Positions 35,301-43,710 are shown, counted from the first letter of the stretch. The stretch: 64,000 nt of DNA from VFKU01 sp964411925 (GCA_964411925.1 CAYPNI010000003.1:1-64000); one strand, 5' to 3'. Notes: generated from the sequence alone by a model not told the origin. Numbers and translations are program-made.

Positions 35301-36092
35301 TCTCGAGCCGTCCCACGCCAATTCTGTGGCCATAGAGCCCGAGACGCCGATCAGACCTGAGCTGACGCGATCAATCGAAACCGATTCCATCGTTAGTTCG
35401 TTCACGATGCGCGCTGAGCCTGTATCGAGCATGAGAATTCGATCGGTTGACGCCAGCGCGACCACGGCGGGCGACACCACCTTCAACTGGACCACGCCGG
35501 ACGCGATTGGAATCGTGCGCGCGCTTTCAAGCGACGCGGGATCGAGAAGCCGGACCTGTTCTGGCGCGTGCACGAGCACGGCGATTCGATCTCCGGCCCT
35601 TGCGGCAGTGACCGGTACGCCGTCTGAGATCATCGCGCGCTTGGATACCACCGCGGACTGTGCGTCAACGAGTGATATCGATTGGTCGAAGGGATTCACG
35701 ATACCGAAGCGGGCGTCGCCGGCGTCGAAGACGACAGTGGCCCCGGAATCGAGTTCAACGGCGCCGTGGACCGACCTTGTGCTGGCGTCGATGAGCGTGA
35801 GCGAACTGTCGTGGCGGTTGAGGACGGCTACCCACGCACCCGACGCCGCGAGCGCAGCCGGACCATCGCCCGTGGCAATGCGCGTGACGATCTCGCGCGA
35901 CCGCGGATCGAGACACAGCACTTCGTCTGTGTCGTACGAAGCCAGATAGACGAGCGCGGAATCCGGTTCGAAGAGTACGTCGCGAACCGGGTTCGGCGCG
36001 GTTAGAATGAGCTGTGGCTCTTGCGCAGTACTCGACGCCGTGCAAACACACAACGCGAGCGCGGCTAGCGCATGCCCCCGACGGGCCCCCAT
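32391..36092 (-). CDS. lptD: LptD-like outer-membrane LPS-assembly protein with N-terminal beta-propeller fusion
   Basis: A 1233-residue outer-membrane protein, much longer than the roughly 780 residues of typical LptD. After a signal peptide (ending ASSTAQ) comes a YVTN/WD40-like propeller of about 290 residues (SALVYLASYDTDEVLCLDPRSREIVTRIATGDGPA, repeated blades). A Pro/Ala/Asp-rich linker follows with 25-residue tandem repeats, about 360-460. An OstA-like beta-taco region spans roughly 520-690 (MGDTLVRANAMSISTVDSEVELRGEVRLE). The LptD barrel signature VTTCDRPEPHYRLRLSNAEV and VNTPFYLPWAAM near residue 695 begins a long beta-strand barrel ending in an aromatic-poor FRDIGIGL. Only two mature cysteines are seen, so the four-cysteine disulfide switch of E. 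coli LptD is absent. ATG 36092 is chosen because upstream codons overlap the promoter. Confidence 0.85.
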   Translation of the reverse strand: MGARRGHALAALALCVCTASSTAQEPQLILTAPNPVRDVLFEPDSALVYLASYDTDEVLCLDPRSREIVTRIATGDGPAALAASGAWVAVLNRHDSSLTLIDASTRSVHGAVELDSGATVVFDAGDARFGIVNPFDQSISLVDAQSAVVSKRAMISDGVPVTAARAGDRIAVLVHAPEQVRLLDPASLESARTIPIASGVVQLKVVSPAVVALASTDRILMLDTGSARIVNELTMESVSIDRVSSGLIGVSGSMATELAWDGSRLTPTSTWPIPERASRALDLHGGFVAWAPGSNLLWQLGPSGSLALAAQDQPDATGDPGTNVRPDLTQPVTPPPPAVVAQAQRAQDEPLQPEQLEPPIGTAAPDVPATEDSPPSNETVPAPVDGAVAPDAAATEDSPQSNDTALAPADGAVVPDVTAAEDSPPSNGIASVPIEDAVAPETRDSSSAIDTAPAADAVTPDPRFSKRPSRSNIRGKSPYPPYFGDPEGSFERELTEALKIGKDSSSLLSVDWSQSPEDVVSDLGSLRLVDGRIEADQPTSFRMGDTLVRANAMSISTVDSEVELRGEVRLERPGAFLTADTLRIVDPPVALGGLLTPLLPLSNSRGVPHPLLPHGKTSDDFAPGETAGTLIAQNVVWEEEGKREIIADHLELDLRTRAGTLTNTEGRAGPLFFGSETLHIEGAGNLVARDLWVTTCDRPEPHYRLRLSNAEVDNGERVTARNVRLQVGKVNTPFYLPWAAMSLQPDSRVLATELELGTRADLGTFLNVAQWFKATDHANLAPRIYATTQQGIGVGVDGEYNLMDSPAATFYRSDGEFQTLYTTEDRGYLQWYHRQELTLNSDALVQWEQWSDSDFVKDFYPSEYSDRTGPRSFINLTRTRPEYITTATFAPSTHSFTRETEKLPELTFHLLERSAAGGLYGTFDTVAGYYRTQPDEIESARTLAIGRLSYDWNVAPGFNILPFVEVDGTYYSRDLDEDNDALRGSATVGVTLQGRLQRGFRGVANFSGFKHIIIPSTTLLYRPAATVDASEIPRFDDLDDRPSRFRLENTIDNIILGRNAATNTIWPVARMTVYTGNDFYNETAESADYALEVEIRPRPWWGIHSIGEVHDVQGVGDADGDDFNRVLAYFFYDNELDKNNLNARIGFAHTQAAGDILNQEVLYGAGYKLSENWSVGFEQRFDINENRITRQSYGIRRRLHKWELELFVRDRDRGLDVGFQVNLTDFRDIGIGL
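34711..35012 (-). repeat. 75-base tandem repeat inside the lptD-like gene
   Basis: Three full copies and one shortened copy of a 75-base unit encode a 25-residue repeat. A typical unit begins GAVAPDAAATEDSPQSNDT and ends with APAD; all are rich in Pro, Ala, Asp, Glu and Ser. The copies form the linker between propeller and OstA/barrel. Copy number is likely to vary among strains. Confidence 0.85.
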
Positions 36093-36197
36093 GACCGAAT
36101 GTCGCTCCCCCGCTGCAGGCCGGTAAATCGCCCCCAAAGGCCCGCATAATCCGTTGTCGCCGCGACAATTAGCCCAGAAATTGTCCGCGACGCCGCG

Positions 36198-36226
36198 AGT
36201 ATAGCACCACGCCAATTGGCCAACAA
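36198..36226 (-). promoter_or_regulatory. candidate sigma-70 promoter for the lptD-like gene
   Basis: On the minus strand TTGTTG (36226-36221) and TATACT (36203-36198) are separated by exactly 17 bases. The start point would be near 36190, about 100 bases before ATG 36092. A CCAATTGG palindrome (36212-36219) lies in the spacer. Confidence 0.55.
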
Positions 36227-36438
36227 TTTTCGCAGGTCTGTTCCGTTTGGCACACCACCACGCGGTAAGTTCGTGCGTCTCGGGGATTTACGACCGGTTT
36301 TCGCGGCGGTTTCGTAGTCAGAATCCGCAAGTTGCGGGTATAGTTCATAGGGTCTGTCCAGACACCGGCAGCCCCATGTAATGCCTATTTAACAGCATCG
36401 GCCGCAGGGATTTAGGGATCCGGCTGGGGGAACGTACG

Positions 36439-37692
36439 GTGGCGCTCCGCAATTTGCCCGACGGGAAACGTTTGGGTGACAGCTTGCGTGCGTTGGAGGA
36501 CATCCAGCGCCGTGCGGACGCGCTCATCTCAGGCAATCCTACCAGCGCTACCGCGACCAAGACTCCGCCTCCCGACACCGCCGATGCGCAATTGCAGGAG
36601 CACACCGAGTCGGAAGAGCCGCTGATTCGGGTTGAGTTGCAGGTAGAGCACCCCGCCGCGCAGGAACCGCCGGCGGTCCAGCCGGCACCCAGCCTTGGCG
36701 CCTCGGTGACACCGGCACGCGATCCGTTCCTGGCTTCGCTCGAGGCACTGCGACGTACACTCCGGCACGAGGGTCCGCGGGAGCCTGGTGCTCCGGCCGC
36801 TCCGGAGACTTCGGCGCCCGTCCGTGACGCCGCTCCCACGACGCTCGCGGAAGCGCCGGCTTCTGAACAGACGGCCTCGGCAACGGAGTCCGGTGTCGAA
36901 TCGGCAGTGGAGTCGTCGTTCTCGGCGCTCGACGACATGCCGCTGCCGGAACTCGAACGGTCGCCGACGCCGCTCCCTCGTTCCGACGAGCCCAGATCAA
37001 CCAAGCGCGAGAAGCGCCGGGAGACGCCTGCGCCAGTTGCACAGAGCGCGCCGGAACAGTCGCTCGGCGACGCACTCGACGCAGTGCGCGTGAGCGTGGG
37101 GTTGCCCAGGCCTGACAACGGCCACCCGCATCCATCCACCCCGCGCCCGCGAAAACGCCGGCCGCTGTCGGACGGAATTCCGAAATCGGTCAGCGAGGAT
37201 TTGCCCAAGTTCAGGGGCAAGCCTCGGATGCGAATCTGCAATCGCTGCGGCCACGAGACTAAGTTGCGGGACCCGGAGTGCAAGAATTGCGGCAAGGTGG
37301 ACGAGAGCCTGGGAATTCTGGACGCGGTGATCTCCGGCGACCTGACGAAAGTGGAACAAATCCTACTGGTGCGGCCGCATTTGATCGCCGTGCAGACCAA
37401 CCGCCACGCGTGGACGCTGCTGCACATGGCCGCGAGCGGTGGAAACCCGAAGATGACCGAATTGCTCATCTCGAAGGGCGCGGCGGTCAACGCCACGAAC
37501 CGGGACGGGAAGTCTCCCCTGCACTACGCTGCCGGGAAGGGCCACCTCAACGTGGTGGAAGCGCTGTTGGCGCATTTCGCGGACCCGGACGCGAAGTACA
37601 ACGGCAAGACGGCGGCAGACCTCGCTCACGAGCACGGCCACCTGGAAGTCGAAACGTACCTGCGGTCGACGAATCGTCCAAAACCCGAGTGA
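36439..37692 (+). CDS. ankyrin-repeat protein with central zinc ribbon
   Basis: A 417-residue cytosolic protein starting with GTG after GGGGGAACGTACG. The first 260 residues are Pro/Ala/Glu-rich and probably disordered. A zinc-ribbon-like CxxC...CxxC motif follows (RICNRCGHETKLRDPECKNCGK, about 264-284). Three to four ankyrin repeats end the protein (TLLHMAASGGNPKMTELLISKGAAVNATNRDGKSPLHYAAGKGHLNVVEALLAH). Ankyrin repeats bind protein partners, and the ribbon may bind zinc or nucleic acid. No enzymatic domain is seen. TATAGT at 36339-36344 could be its -10 element, but the -35 is unclear. Confidence 0.8.
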   Translation: MALRNLPDGKRLGDSLRALEDIQRRADALISGNPTSATATKTPPPDTADAQLQEHTESEEPLIRVELQVEHPAAQEPPAVQPAPSLGASVTPARDPFLASLEALRRTLRHEGPREPGAPAAPETSAPVRDAAPTTLAEAPASEQTASATESGVESAVESSFSALDDMPLPELERSPTPLPRSDEPRSTKREKRRETPAPVAQSAPEQSLGDALDAVRVSVGLPRPDNGHPHPSTPRPRKRRPLSDGIPKSVSEDLPKFRGKPRMRICNRCGHETKLRDPECKNCGKVDESLGILDAVISGDLTKVEQILLVRPHLIAVQTNRHAWTLLHMAASGGNPKMTELLISKGAAVNATNRDGKSPLHYAAGKGHLNVVEALLAHFADPDAKYNGKTAADLAHEHGHLEVETYLRSTNRPKPE

Positions 37693-37740
37693 CGACCCAA
37701 GCGGCTCCAGGCCGCGAAACAGTCCCGGAACACTCCCGTA

Positions 37741-39648
37741 TCACGAGAGCATGAAGGCGAGCGCGGCGAGCGCGAGCAGCCCGAAGCCGCCCAACGAGAT
37801 AAAGATGGCGATCAGCGGCCACGCAGACTGAAACGCGAGCGACTGTTCCACTTCGCGTTGCACGGCCGAATTCGCCTGGAATTTCGAGACGTCGAAGGCC
37901 CCGGCATCTACGGAGATCACTCGCTTTGCGGGCGGCGTTTGTTTCGCTGGAACAACTCCTGCCACAGGCCGTTCTGGTGTTGTCGGGCCTGTTTCAGAGT
38001 GTTTCAAACCATCGCCGGCGTGTTTTTCGCGCAGTGCACGACGCAAGAACTCGACACGATCTCGAGTGCGCGCCAAATCGGCTTCCCGGTTGCGAAGCAC
38101 GGCTTCGAGTTCGGTGGTATCGCCCGCCGGAGCCGCGGTCCGCTGACGGAGCTGCGCGAGCTCGGCGCGCAAACGCCGGACGACGGCGTCCTTGTCCTCC
38201 ACGCGCTGACGAAGGAGCACCAACTCGCGATTGAGCGTTTCCCGGTCCGGCCCGTCGGCCTCGGCGGCTGCATCCAATTCAAGCCGTGTCGCGGCGTCGA
38301 GTTGCTGACCCTGGTGGTGGATGACGAAGTCGTGCTCTTTTGCCAATTCCCGGAGGTTGTCCACCTCGGCCTTGAGGGCCCTCGTGAGCAGCCGCTGGTC
38401 CATTTGGTGACAGTTCAGCGACTCCCGGGCCTCGTCGAGCTCGCGCCGAAGCGCCTGGACCAGGTACTCCTGCCCCACCGCGTCCGATTCCAGGGCTTCG
38501 ATCGCGGCGGTCAGTTCCGCGGCCTCGGCCGCGCCGGCATGGGTCGTGTTCGCGGGATGCGCATCCGTGACTTCCGCGCGAAGCCTCTCAAGCTCGTGAT
38601 CGCGCGCGACGATTTCGCTCTGGAGCGCGGCGACCTCGTCACGGAGCGTCATGTGCGAGGCCGCGAGAGCGTCGAAATTGTCAGAGAGCACTGCGGACTC
38701 GGCAATGGTCTCGCTGATCCGCTCGTGGGCGACGCGTTCCGCCGACTCCAGGGCGGCCGCGAGCTCCGCGCTACGCCGTTCGGACAGCTGTAGTTTAAGT
38801 TCAATCTCGGCGTAGTCAGACGCCGGCTGGGCGTCCACAACGTTTTTCGGCCGGTTCGGATGGGCCAGCGCGGCGCGCGCCTCGTCCAGTTCGCGCCCGG
38901 CCTCGCGCAATTGTTCGGCGTACCGCGAAACCTCCGCCGAGAGTCCTTCGACGATCTCGGCGGTTTGAACGGCGTCGTCCTCGAGTTTCCGCCGGCGCTG
39001 ATCGGCCAGGGACGCGGCCTCCTGTTCCCGCGCGGCGTGATCCCGGGCGGCCTGAAGTTCCGCGGTCAGCGTCTCGAGGCGGGAATGCAGTCCACTCGCC
39101 TCGCGCTGCAACTCTTCGACGGCGGGCGCCGTCAGGGGTTGACCGGCCGCATCGTCCTCGACGTCGCCCTTCGCCTTCTCCAGCGCCCATTCCTTGCCGC
39201 GGAGTTGACGGCGCATGTCGTCGAGCGAAATCTGCGCGCGGCCCAACGCGTGGACTGTCGCTTCGCGTTCACGCTCGGACTCGACCCATTTTTTTTCTGA
39301 CTCGCCGCGCAGCCGATTTTGCAGGTGCAACTGTTCGCGGGCGAATTCCAGTTCAGCGGTCAGGCGTTCGAGTTGCTGGTGCGCATCGCGCGCGCGCTGT
39401 TCGGATTCCGTCACGCGCAGGAGGAACAACTTGCGCGCGTCGTCTTTTGGGACGGGTTCGTAAGCAGTCTCTGCGGGCGCGACGGCCGCCGCGCGGCCGG
39501 GAGCCTCGGGCAGCCGGAACGCGGGCCGGCGGGACTGATGCAGACTGAGCGACTGCGCGAGCGCGGACCGTGCGCGGGTCACTTCTTCGACCCACTCATC
39601 CACGGATTGCGCTAATCGAGAATAGTCGTCGCCGCGCCCCGAAACCAC
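37741..39648 (-). CDS. large coiled-coil protein with C-terminal membrane anchor
   Basis: A 635-residue protein, almost entirely charged alpha-helix with heptad spacing (about 60-540; for example ELAAALESAERVAHERISE), then a Pro-rich spacer and a single C-terminal hydrophobic segment (SAWPLIAIFISLGGFGLLALAALAFML) that would anchor it by its tail with the coil in the cytoplasm. GTG 39648 with AGGGGG at 7-base spacing is chosen as start, because the earlier in-frame ATG at 39705 overlaps the -10 box of a strong promoter and could not lie in that mRNA. No family is recognised. A structural, scaffold or polarity role is possible but unproven. Confidence 0.8.
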   Translation of the reverse strand: MVSGRGDDYSRLAQSVDEWVEEVTRARSALAQSLSLHQSRRPAFRLPEAPGRAAAVAPAETAYEPVPKDDARKLFLLRVTESEQRARDAHQQLERLTAELEFAREQLHLQNRLRGESEKKWVESEREREATVHALGRAQISLDDMRRQLRGKEWALEKAKGDVEDDAAGQPLTAPAVEELQREASGLHSRLETLTAELQAARDHAAREQEAASLADQRRRKLEDDAVQTAEIVEGLSAEVSRYAEQLREAGRELDEARAALAHPNRPKNVVDAQPASDYAEIELKLQLSERRSAELAAALESAERVAHERISETIAESAVLSDNFDALAASHMTLRDEVAALQSEIVARDHELERLRAEVTDAHPANTTHAGAAEAAELTAAIEALESDAVGQEYLVQALRRELDEARESLNCHQMDQRLLTRALKAEVDNLRELAKEHDFVIHHQGQQLDAATRLELDAAAEADGPDRETLNRELVLLRQRVEDKDAVVRRLRAELAQLRQRTAAPAGDTTELEAVLRNREADLARTRDRVEFLRRALREKHAGDGLKHSETGPTTPERPVAGVVPAKQTPPAKRVISVDAGAFDVSKFQANSAVQREVEQSLAFQSAWPLIAIFISLGGFGLLALAALAFMLS

Positions 39649-39703
39649 GCGATTTCCCCCTGAGGCAGTGAGCCCGTCAGCACGGAACCCCCCAACGCGG
39701 CGC

Positions 39704-39732
39704 ATTATAGATTGGCGCTAAACAACCGTCAA
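39704..39732 (-). promoter_or_regulatory. strong sigma-70 promoter for the coiled-coil gene
   Basis: On the minus strand TTGACG (39732-39727), 17 bases, TATAAT (39709-39704). Five of six and six of six consensus bases with ideal spacing make this the best sigma-70 promoter in the window. Transcription should start near 39697, about 50 bases before GTG 39648. Confidence 0.8.
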
Positions 39733-39780
39733 CAGGCGTGCGCGCTCCTTACTAAATTGCGTCCGTGTACGGCCGATTCG

Positions 39781-39809
39781 TTGACCCGATTTCGGCCCTG
39801 TGGTAGCGT
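39781..39809 (+). promoter_or_regulatory. candidate extended -10 promoter for the RidA gene
   Basis: TTGACC (39781-39786) is followed after 17 bases by TAGCGT (39804-39809), with TG one base before the -10 (TGGTAGCGT), an extended -10 arrangement. It points towards the RidA start at 39918 and diverges from the coiled-coil promoter about 50 bases away. Confidence 0.5.
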
Positions 39810-39917
39810 TTAGTGGCAGGATCTGAGGCGTAATCGGCGCTTGTTCGCGCGACAAGCAGTCGGGGATCCGGCGAGGCGTTGCACGACCCGGCGACGATTC
39901 AATCGGGAGTGTGGTGG

Positions 39918-40298
39918 ATGGTCAAGAGATGTATCAGCGCGCCGGGTGCGCCGCCGGCCATGGGCCCCTATTCGCATGCGGTCGAATCCGGCGGGTTCTT
40001 GTTCCTCTCCGGCCAGGTGCCGCTGCGTCCGGATGGAAGCGGGCTGCTTCGCGGGACGATCGAAGAAGAGACCCGACAGGTCTTCTCGAACATTGAAGCG
40101 GTTCTCAAGGCGGGCGGATCAACGTTGGCGAATGTCGTGAAGGCGATGGTCTTCCTCGACGACATCGGTAATTTCGCCGCGTTCAACAAGGTGTATAGCG
40201 AGTACTTTCCGCAGAACCCTCCAGCGCGGAGCTGTGTCCAGGTGGCGCGGCTCCCCGGAGACGCGAAGGTTGAAATCGAAGTCATCGCAAAGTTGTAA
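39918..40298 (+). CDS. ridA: RidA family (YjgF/YER057c/UK114) deaminase
   Basis: An enamine/imine deaminase that clears reactive 2-aminoacrylate-type intermediates produced by PLP enzymes. From ATG 39918 the protein is 126 residues, the normal size. Hallmarks are visible: APGAPPAMGPYSHAVESGGFLFLSGQ near the N-terminus, and the Arg and Glu of the active site in NPPARSCVQVARLPGDAKVEIEVIA. ATG 39918 follows GGGAG; a 13-codon upstream extension lacks family similarity. It is followed within 17 bases by the TPR/peptidase gene on the same strand. Confidence 0.95.
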   Translation: MVKRCISAPGAPPAMGPYSHAVESGGFLFLSGQVPLRPDGSGLLRGTIEEETRQVFSNIEAVLKAGGSTLANVVKAMVFLDDIGNFAAFNKVYSEYFPQNPPARSCVQVARLPGDAKVEIEVIAKL

Positions 40299-40314
40299 CG
40301 CGCGGGGGCGCACG

Positions 40315-41580
40315 ATGTTTGAGGGGGCCGCAACGGCTTGGTTCCGCCACTCGCTGGCGGCGGTGTGTATGCTTGCCGCGGTGCCGGCGTTCGCCCAGAA
40401 CGCGAGCGAGCTGAACGCGCTTGGCGTGGCTCGGTATGAAGCCGAGGATTTCCAGCGGGCGCGGGACCACTTCGAAGCCGCTCTCCAGCTCGATCCGCAC
40501 AACGGGGTCATCAAGAAGAACTACACGAACGCGTGCCAGGCGCTGGCGGGGACGCTGGCCGAGTCGGGCAACTACAGCGACGCGATCGGCCACGTCGAAC
40601 ATGCGGTCCAGAGCGACCCGACCAACCCGATGCCGTTGATTCAGCTCGGCGCGTATTACCTTCACGAAGGGCGCACGCGCGAAGCGATATACCGGCTCGA
40701 AGAAGCGATCGAACTCGCGCCGAAGGACGTTGATGCTCACTACTTGTTGGGCGAGGCGTACTACCGGGACAACGATGTCGTGTCGGCGCTCGAGCAGTGG
40801 ACGTGGGTCGAGCGTGTGCAGCCGGATCGCGCGGGGCTCGCCGAACGGCTCGAAGCGGCGCGCCGCGAGGAGCAGGTCGAGGCGGACTACTCCGGCCGCA
40901 CGTCCCGTCATTTCAATGTGACGTACAACCGCGAGGCGGAAGGCGCGGTCGTCCGCGATGTGCTGGCGATTCTCGAACAGGCATACCGCGACGTGGGCCG
41001 CATGCTCGGCAACAATTATCCGCCGACGCCGGTACAGGTCTCGTTGTATACGCAGGAAGGGTTTCAGCAGACGACGCAGATGGATTCGCATGTGGGCGCG
41101 CTGTACGACGGCAGCAAGATTCGATGCCCGGTAATCGGCCCGGACGGCAAACCGCTGCCGCGGGAAGAGCTGCGGCGGCGGCTCTACCATGAATATGTGC
41201 ACGTTGTGGTGCGGCACATCGCCAAAGACGGCGTACCGTGGTGGCTCAACGAAGGCCTGGCGGAGGCGTTGACCATTGAACTCACGCCGCGCGAGCGGGC
41301 GTTTCTGCGCCACGCGAACCAGAACGACGCGCTGTTCGATCTCGAACAGCTCGCCGACGGCCAACTCGACAAGCTGGACGCGCAGGGCCTCTACCTTGCC
41401 TACAAACAATCGCAGGCGACGGTGTCGTATTTGAAACAGCGCTTCGGCACGCGGCGGCTTGCGCAAATGCTTGCCGCGATCGGCGGCGGCGAAGACGTCG
41501 AGGTTGCGCTGCGCCGGACGCTTCGGTGTTCGTATTCGACGCTTCAGTTGGCCGTCGCCGAGTACGTGCAAAACGGCTAG
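40315..41580 (+). CDS. exported TPR protein with peptidase MA-like zinc metallopeptidase domain
   Basis: A 421-residue protein with a signal peptide (ending AVPAFA-QNAS). Residues about 30-180 form TPR repeats (LNALGVARYEAEDFQRARDHFEAALQLDPHNG and more). A peptidase MA-like gluzincin domain occupies about 200-400: HEYVH at residues 292-296 gives the two His ligands and catalytic Glu, and NEGLAEAL gives the third ligand, Glu313. Catalysis therefore looks intact. The substrate is unknown; TPRs would present protein partners in the periplasm. ATG 40315 is preceded by GGGGGC; an upstream in-frame start would fall inside ridA. Confidence 0.87.
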   Translation: MFEGAATAWFRHSLAAVCMLAAVPAFAQNASELNALGVARYEAEDFQRARDHFEAALQLDPHNGVIKKNYTNACQALAGTLAESGNYSDAIGHVEHAVQSDPTNPMPLIQLGAYYLHEGRTREAIYRLEEAIELAPKDVDAHYLLGEAYYRDNDVVSALEQWTWVERVQPDRAGLAERLEAARREEQVEADYSGRTSRHFNVTYNREAEGAVVRDVLAILEQAYRDVGRMLGNNYPPTPVQVSLYTQEGFQQTTQMDSHVGALYDGSKIRCPVIGPDGKPLPREELRRRLYHEYVHVVVRHIAKDGVPWWLNEGLAEALTIELTPRERAFLRHANQNDALFDLEQLADGQLDKLDAQGLYLAYKQSQATVSYLKQRFGTRRLAQMLAAIGGGEDVEVALRRTLRCSYSTLQLAVAEYVQNG

Positions 41581-41646
41581 CGGTCTGCCGCGCGGACTTG
41601 TTACCATGCCTTGGTACAGGCGAATCACGTCTTGCGCGGGGGTCCA

Positions 41647-43707
41647 ATGCGCGTCCGGCACGGGTTGATCATGGTCGCAGTCGCCGGGGCGATCGCCTCC
41701 TTGCCTGCCGCGGCGCATGCGGAGGGCGGCTTCGCGACGGTCAAGGGCCGCGTCCTGGGACCGGACGGGCCGATTGGCGGCGCGCGTGTCTTCCTCGAAG
41801 GCGGACTCGAAGGCCCGCTGACCGTCACCGAGACGGACTCGACGGGCGCCTATACGTTCGAGGGCGTCGTGCCTGGACTGGTCGGCGTGTTCGCCCAAGC
41901 GCCGGGACTCGCGCTGGACGGGCGCGGAACGCAGCTGGCGCTTGACCAGGTCGTTGACTCGCTCGACCTGCGCCTCGCCAAAGCAGGGTCCATCTCCGGC
42001 ACGGTGACCAGCGAATCCGACGGCGCGGTTTCAGGCGCGTTGATCTCGCGCGCGGTGATTCTCGGGTCGAGCAAGGTCGGCATTCCGTTCTCCAAACTCG
42101 AGCCCTACGGCGTCGCGCTGCCGAAGACCGACAACCGCGGCCAGTTCTCCATTGCGTCACTGCCGCAAGGTGCGGAGGTCGCGCTCAAAGTCTCGCATCC
42201 ATCCTACGCGCAGGGCGTCATTGGCAACGCGCGTGTCGGGGCGCACAAGGTCAGCGTGACGCTGAGCCCGGGCGTGCTGCTCACGGGGACTGTCCTTGCG
42301 CGGGGGCGCGAATTGCCCGTACCGAACGCGAGCCTCGAGTTTCGCAGCGTCGATCCTCCGAACGATACGGTGGTAACGCGATCGCAGGCGGACGGCGCCT
42401 ACGCCGTGCGGTTGCGGCCGGGCGAATGGCTGTACCAGGCGAGCGGTTATAACTTCCGGACGCCGAACTGGCAGCGCATCGCGCTCGACGTGAAATTTCC
42501 AGCGCAGAGCATGCCGCTGCACGTCGCGGGCACGGCCACACTACGCGGCACGGTCAAGGACGCCAAGTCCGGCGGGCCGATTGCGGGCGCGCACGTATTG
42601 CTGCTCTCCTCGGGCATACCCTCGGCGTCGACGCGTACCGGGCCGGCGGGCACCTACGAATTCACCGCGACCGAGGGTGAAAACGTCGTGCAACTGGGCC
42701 TGACGCCAGGCTTCCTGTTGCCGCCCGAGCCGGCGTTTCGCGTATCGCTGACGGCCGGCCAGGCGATGGACCTTCCGATGTTCTGGGTGGCGCCGCTGCC
42801 GAAGTACTCGCTCGAAGTCGTGGACCAGGACGAACAACCCGTCGCGGGAGCGATCGTGCGTGTCGCGGAACCCGCGCAATTCGGCTGGTACGCGACGGAC
42901 GAGAACGGGCTCGTCGAGTTGTCATTCGCGACGCTGCCCTCGGACGGCACCGTCATCGGTCTCGCCGAGCATCCCACGCTACCGCGCGCGGCGCTGTTCG
43001 CGATTACGCGGGAGCGTTCCGACGACGCGATTGTTCAACTGCAGCCGCTGGCGACCTTGTCCGGCAAGGTCGTGAACGAGAAGGGTTCGGGCGTGGGCGG
43101 GGCGTTGGTCGAGGCACAGACGATGCTCGAAGGGTTCGACCGCACGGCGGTGCTGTGGCGAGTGATGACGAATGCGAACGGAGTCTGGACGTGGACTGCC
43201 GCGGTGCCTCACGTGCCCCTCGTCTGCATCGCGAACGCGTTCGACGAGACCGGCGCGCTGATTCCGGAGTCGCCTTCCGCGGCCGTGCTGCCGGCGTCGA
43301 CGACGGCGGTCGATGCAGGTTCACTTGCGATCGCCGGCGGGAAGACGCAAAAGACCTCGCTCGGCCGTAAATACGAATGGCGGCGGTTCGAGGTGGTTTG
43401 CGGCACCCTGCCTGCAAGCGCGGACGCGCTCTCGCTCGTCGTGCACGCTCCGGCCAACCAATTTGACGCCTACGCCGACAGCCTGGCGAACATCGGGCGA
43501 ATTCTCGCGCCGCACCGCGTGACGGTTGCCCTGGTGGTTCCGGGCACAGTGTCGTGCGACGAAGCGACGCCGCTCACGCTGCGGGGTGAGGCGCCGTCTC
43601 CCGCGACCGTGTACATGACGGGCCGCGATTCGACAGTCCTGTACGAAGGCGTGGAACTCCCGCCGCTCGCTTCTATCCAGGCGTTCGCCGCGGCGTCGGG
43701 ATCCTGA
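41647..43707 (+). CDS. large exported protein of repeated carboxypeptidase-regulatory-like domains
   Basis: A 686-residue protein with a signal peptide (RVRHGLIMVAVAGAIASLPAAAHA). Several beta-sandwich carboxypeptidase regulatory-like (transthyretin-type) domains follow, recognisable by recurring GxVxGxVLxxGxPxxGAxVxL patterns near residues 30, 110, 225, 300, 380 and 460 (for example ATLRGTVKDAKSGGPIAGAHVLL). These domains are structural or binding modules. There is no catalytic domain, sortase motif or membrane anchor. The C-terminal 130 residues (from about TSLGRKYEWRRFEV) have no recognised family. The next gene begins 3 bases after this stop and encodes a related protein, so the pair is translationally linked. 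Confidence 0.8.
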   Translation: MRVRHGLIMVAVAGAIASLPAAAHAEGGFATVKGRVLGPDGPIGGARVFLEGGLEGPLTVTETDSTGAYTFEGVVPGLVGVFAQAPGLALDGRGTQLALDQVVDSLDLRLAKAGSISGTVTSESDGAVSGALISRAVILGSSKVGIPFSKLEPYGVALPKTDNRGQFSIASLPQGAEVALKVSHPSYAQGVIGNARVGAHKVSVTLSPGVLLTGTVLARGRELPVPNASLEFRSVDPPNDTVVTRSQADGAYAVRLRPGEWLYQASGYNFRTPNWQRIALDVKFPAQSMPLHVAGTATLRGTVKDAKSGGPIAGAHVLLLSSGIPSASTRTGPAGTYEFTATEGENVVQLGLTPGFLLPPEPAFRVSLTAGQAMDLPMFWVAPLPKYSLEVVDQDEQPVAGAIVRVAEPAQFGWYATDENGLVELSFATLPSDGTVIGLAEHPTLPRAALFAITRERSDDAIVQLQPLATLSGKVVNEKGSGVGGALVEAQTMLEGFDRTAVLWRVMTNANGVWTWTAAVPHVPLVCIANAFDETGALIPESPSAAVLPASTTAVDAGSLAIAGGKTQKTSLGRKYEWRRFEVVCGTLPASADALSLVVHAPANQFDAYADSLANIGRILAPHRVTVALVVPGTVSCDEATPLTLRGEAPSPATVYMTGRDSTVLYEGVELPPLASIQAFAAASGS

Positions 43708-43710
43708 TTC

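Noticed and set aside
36093..36215. 41-residue N-terminal extension of the LptD-like protein
   Set aside because: The extension precedes a normal signal peptide and begins at or upstream of the predicted -10 box, so it would not be in the mRNA.
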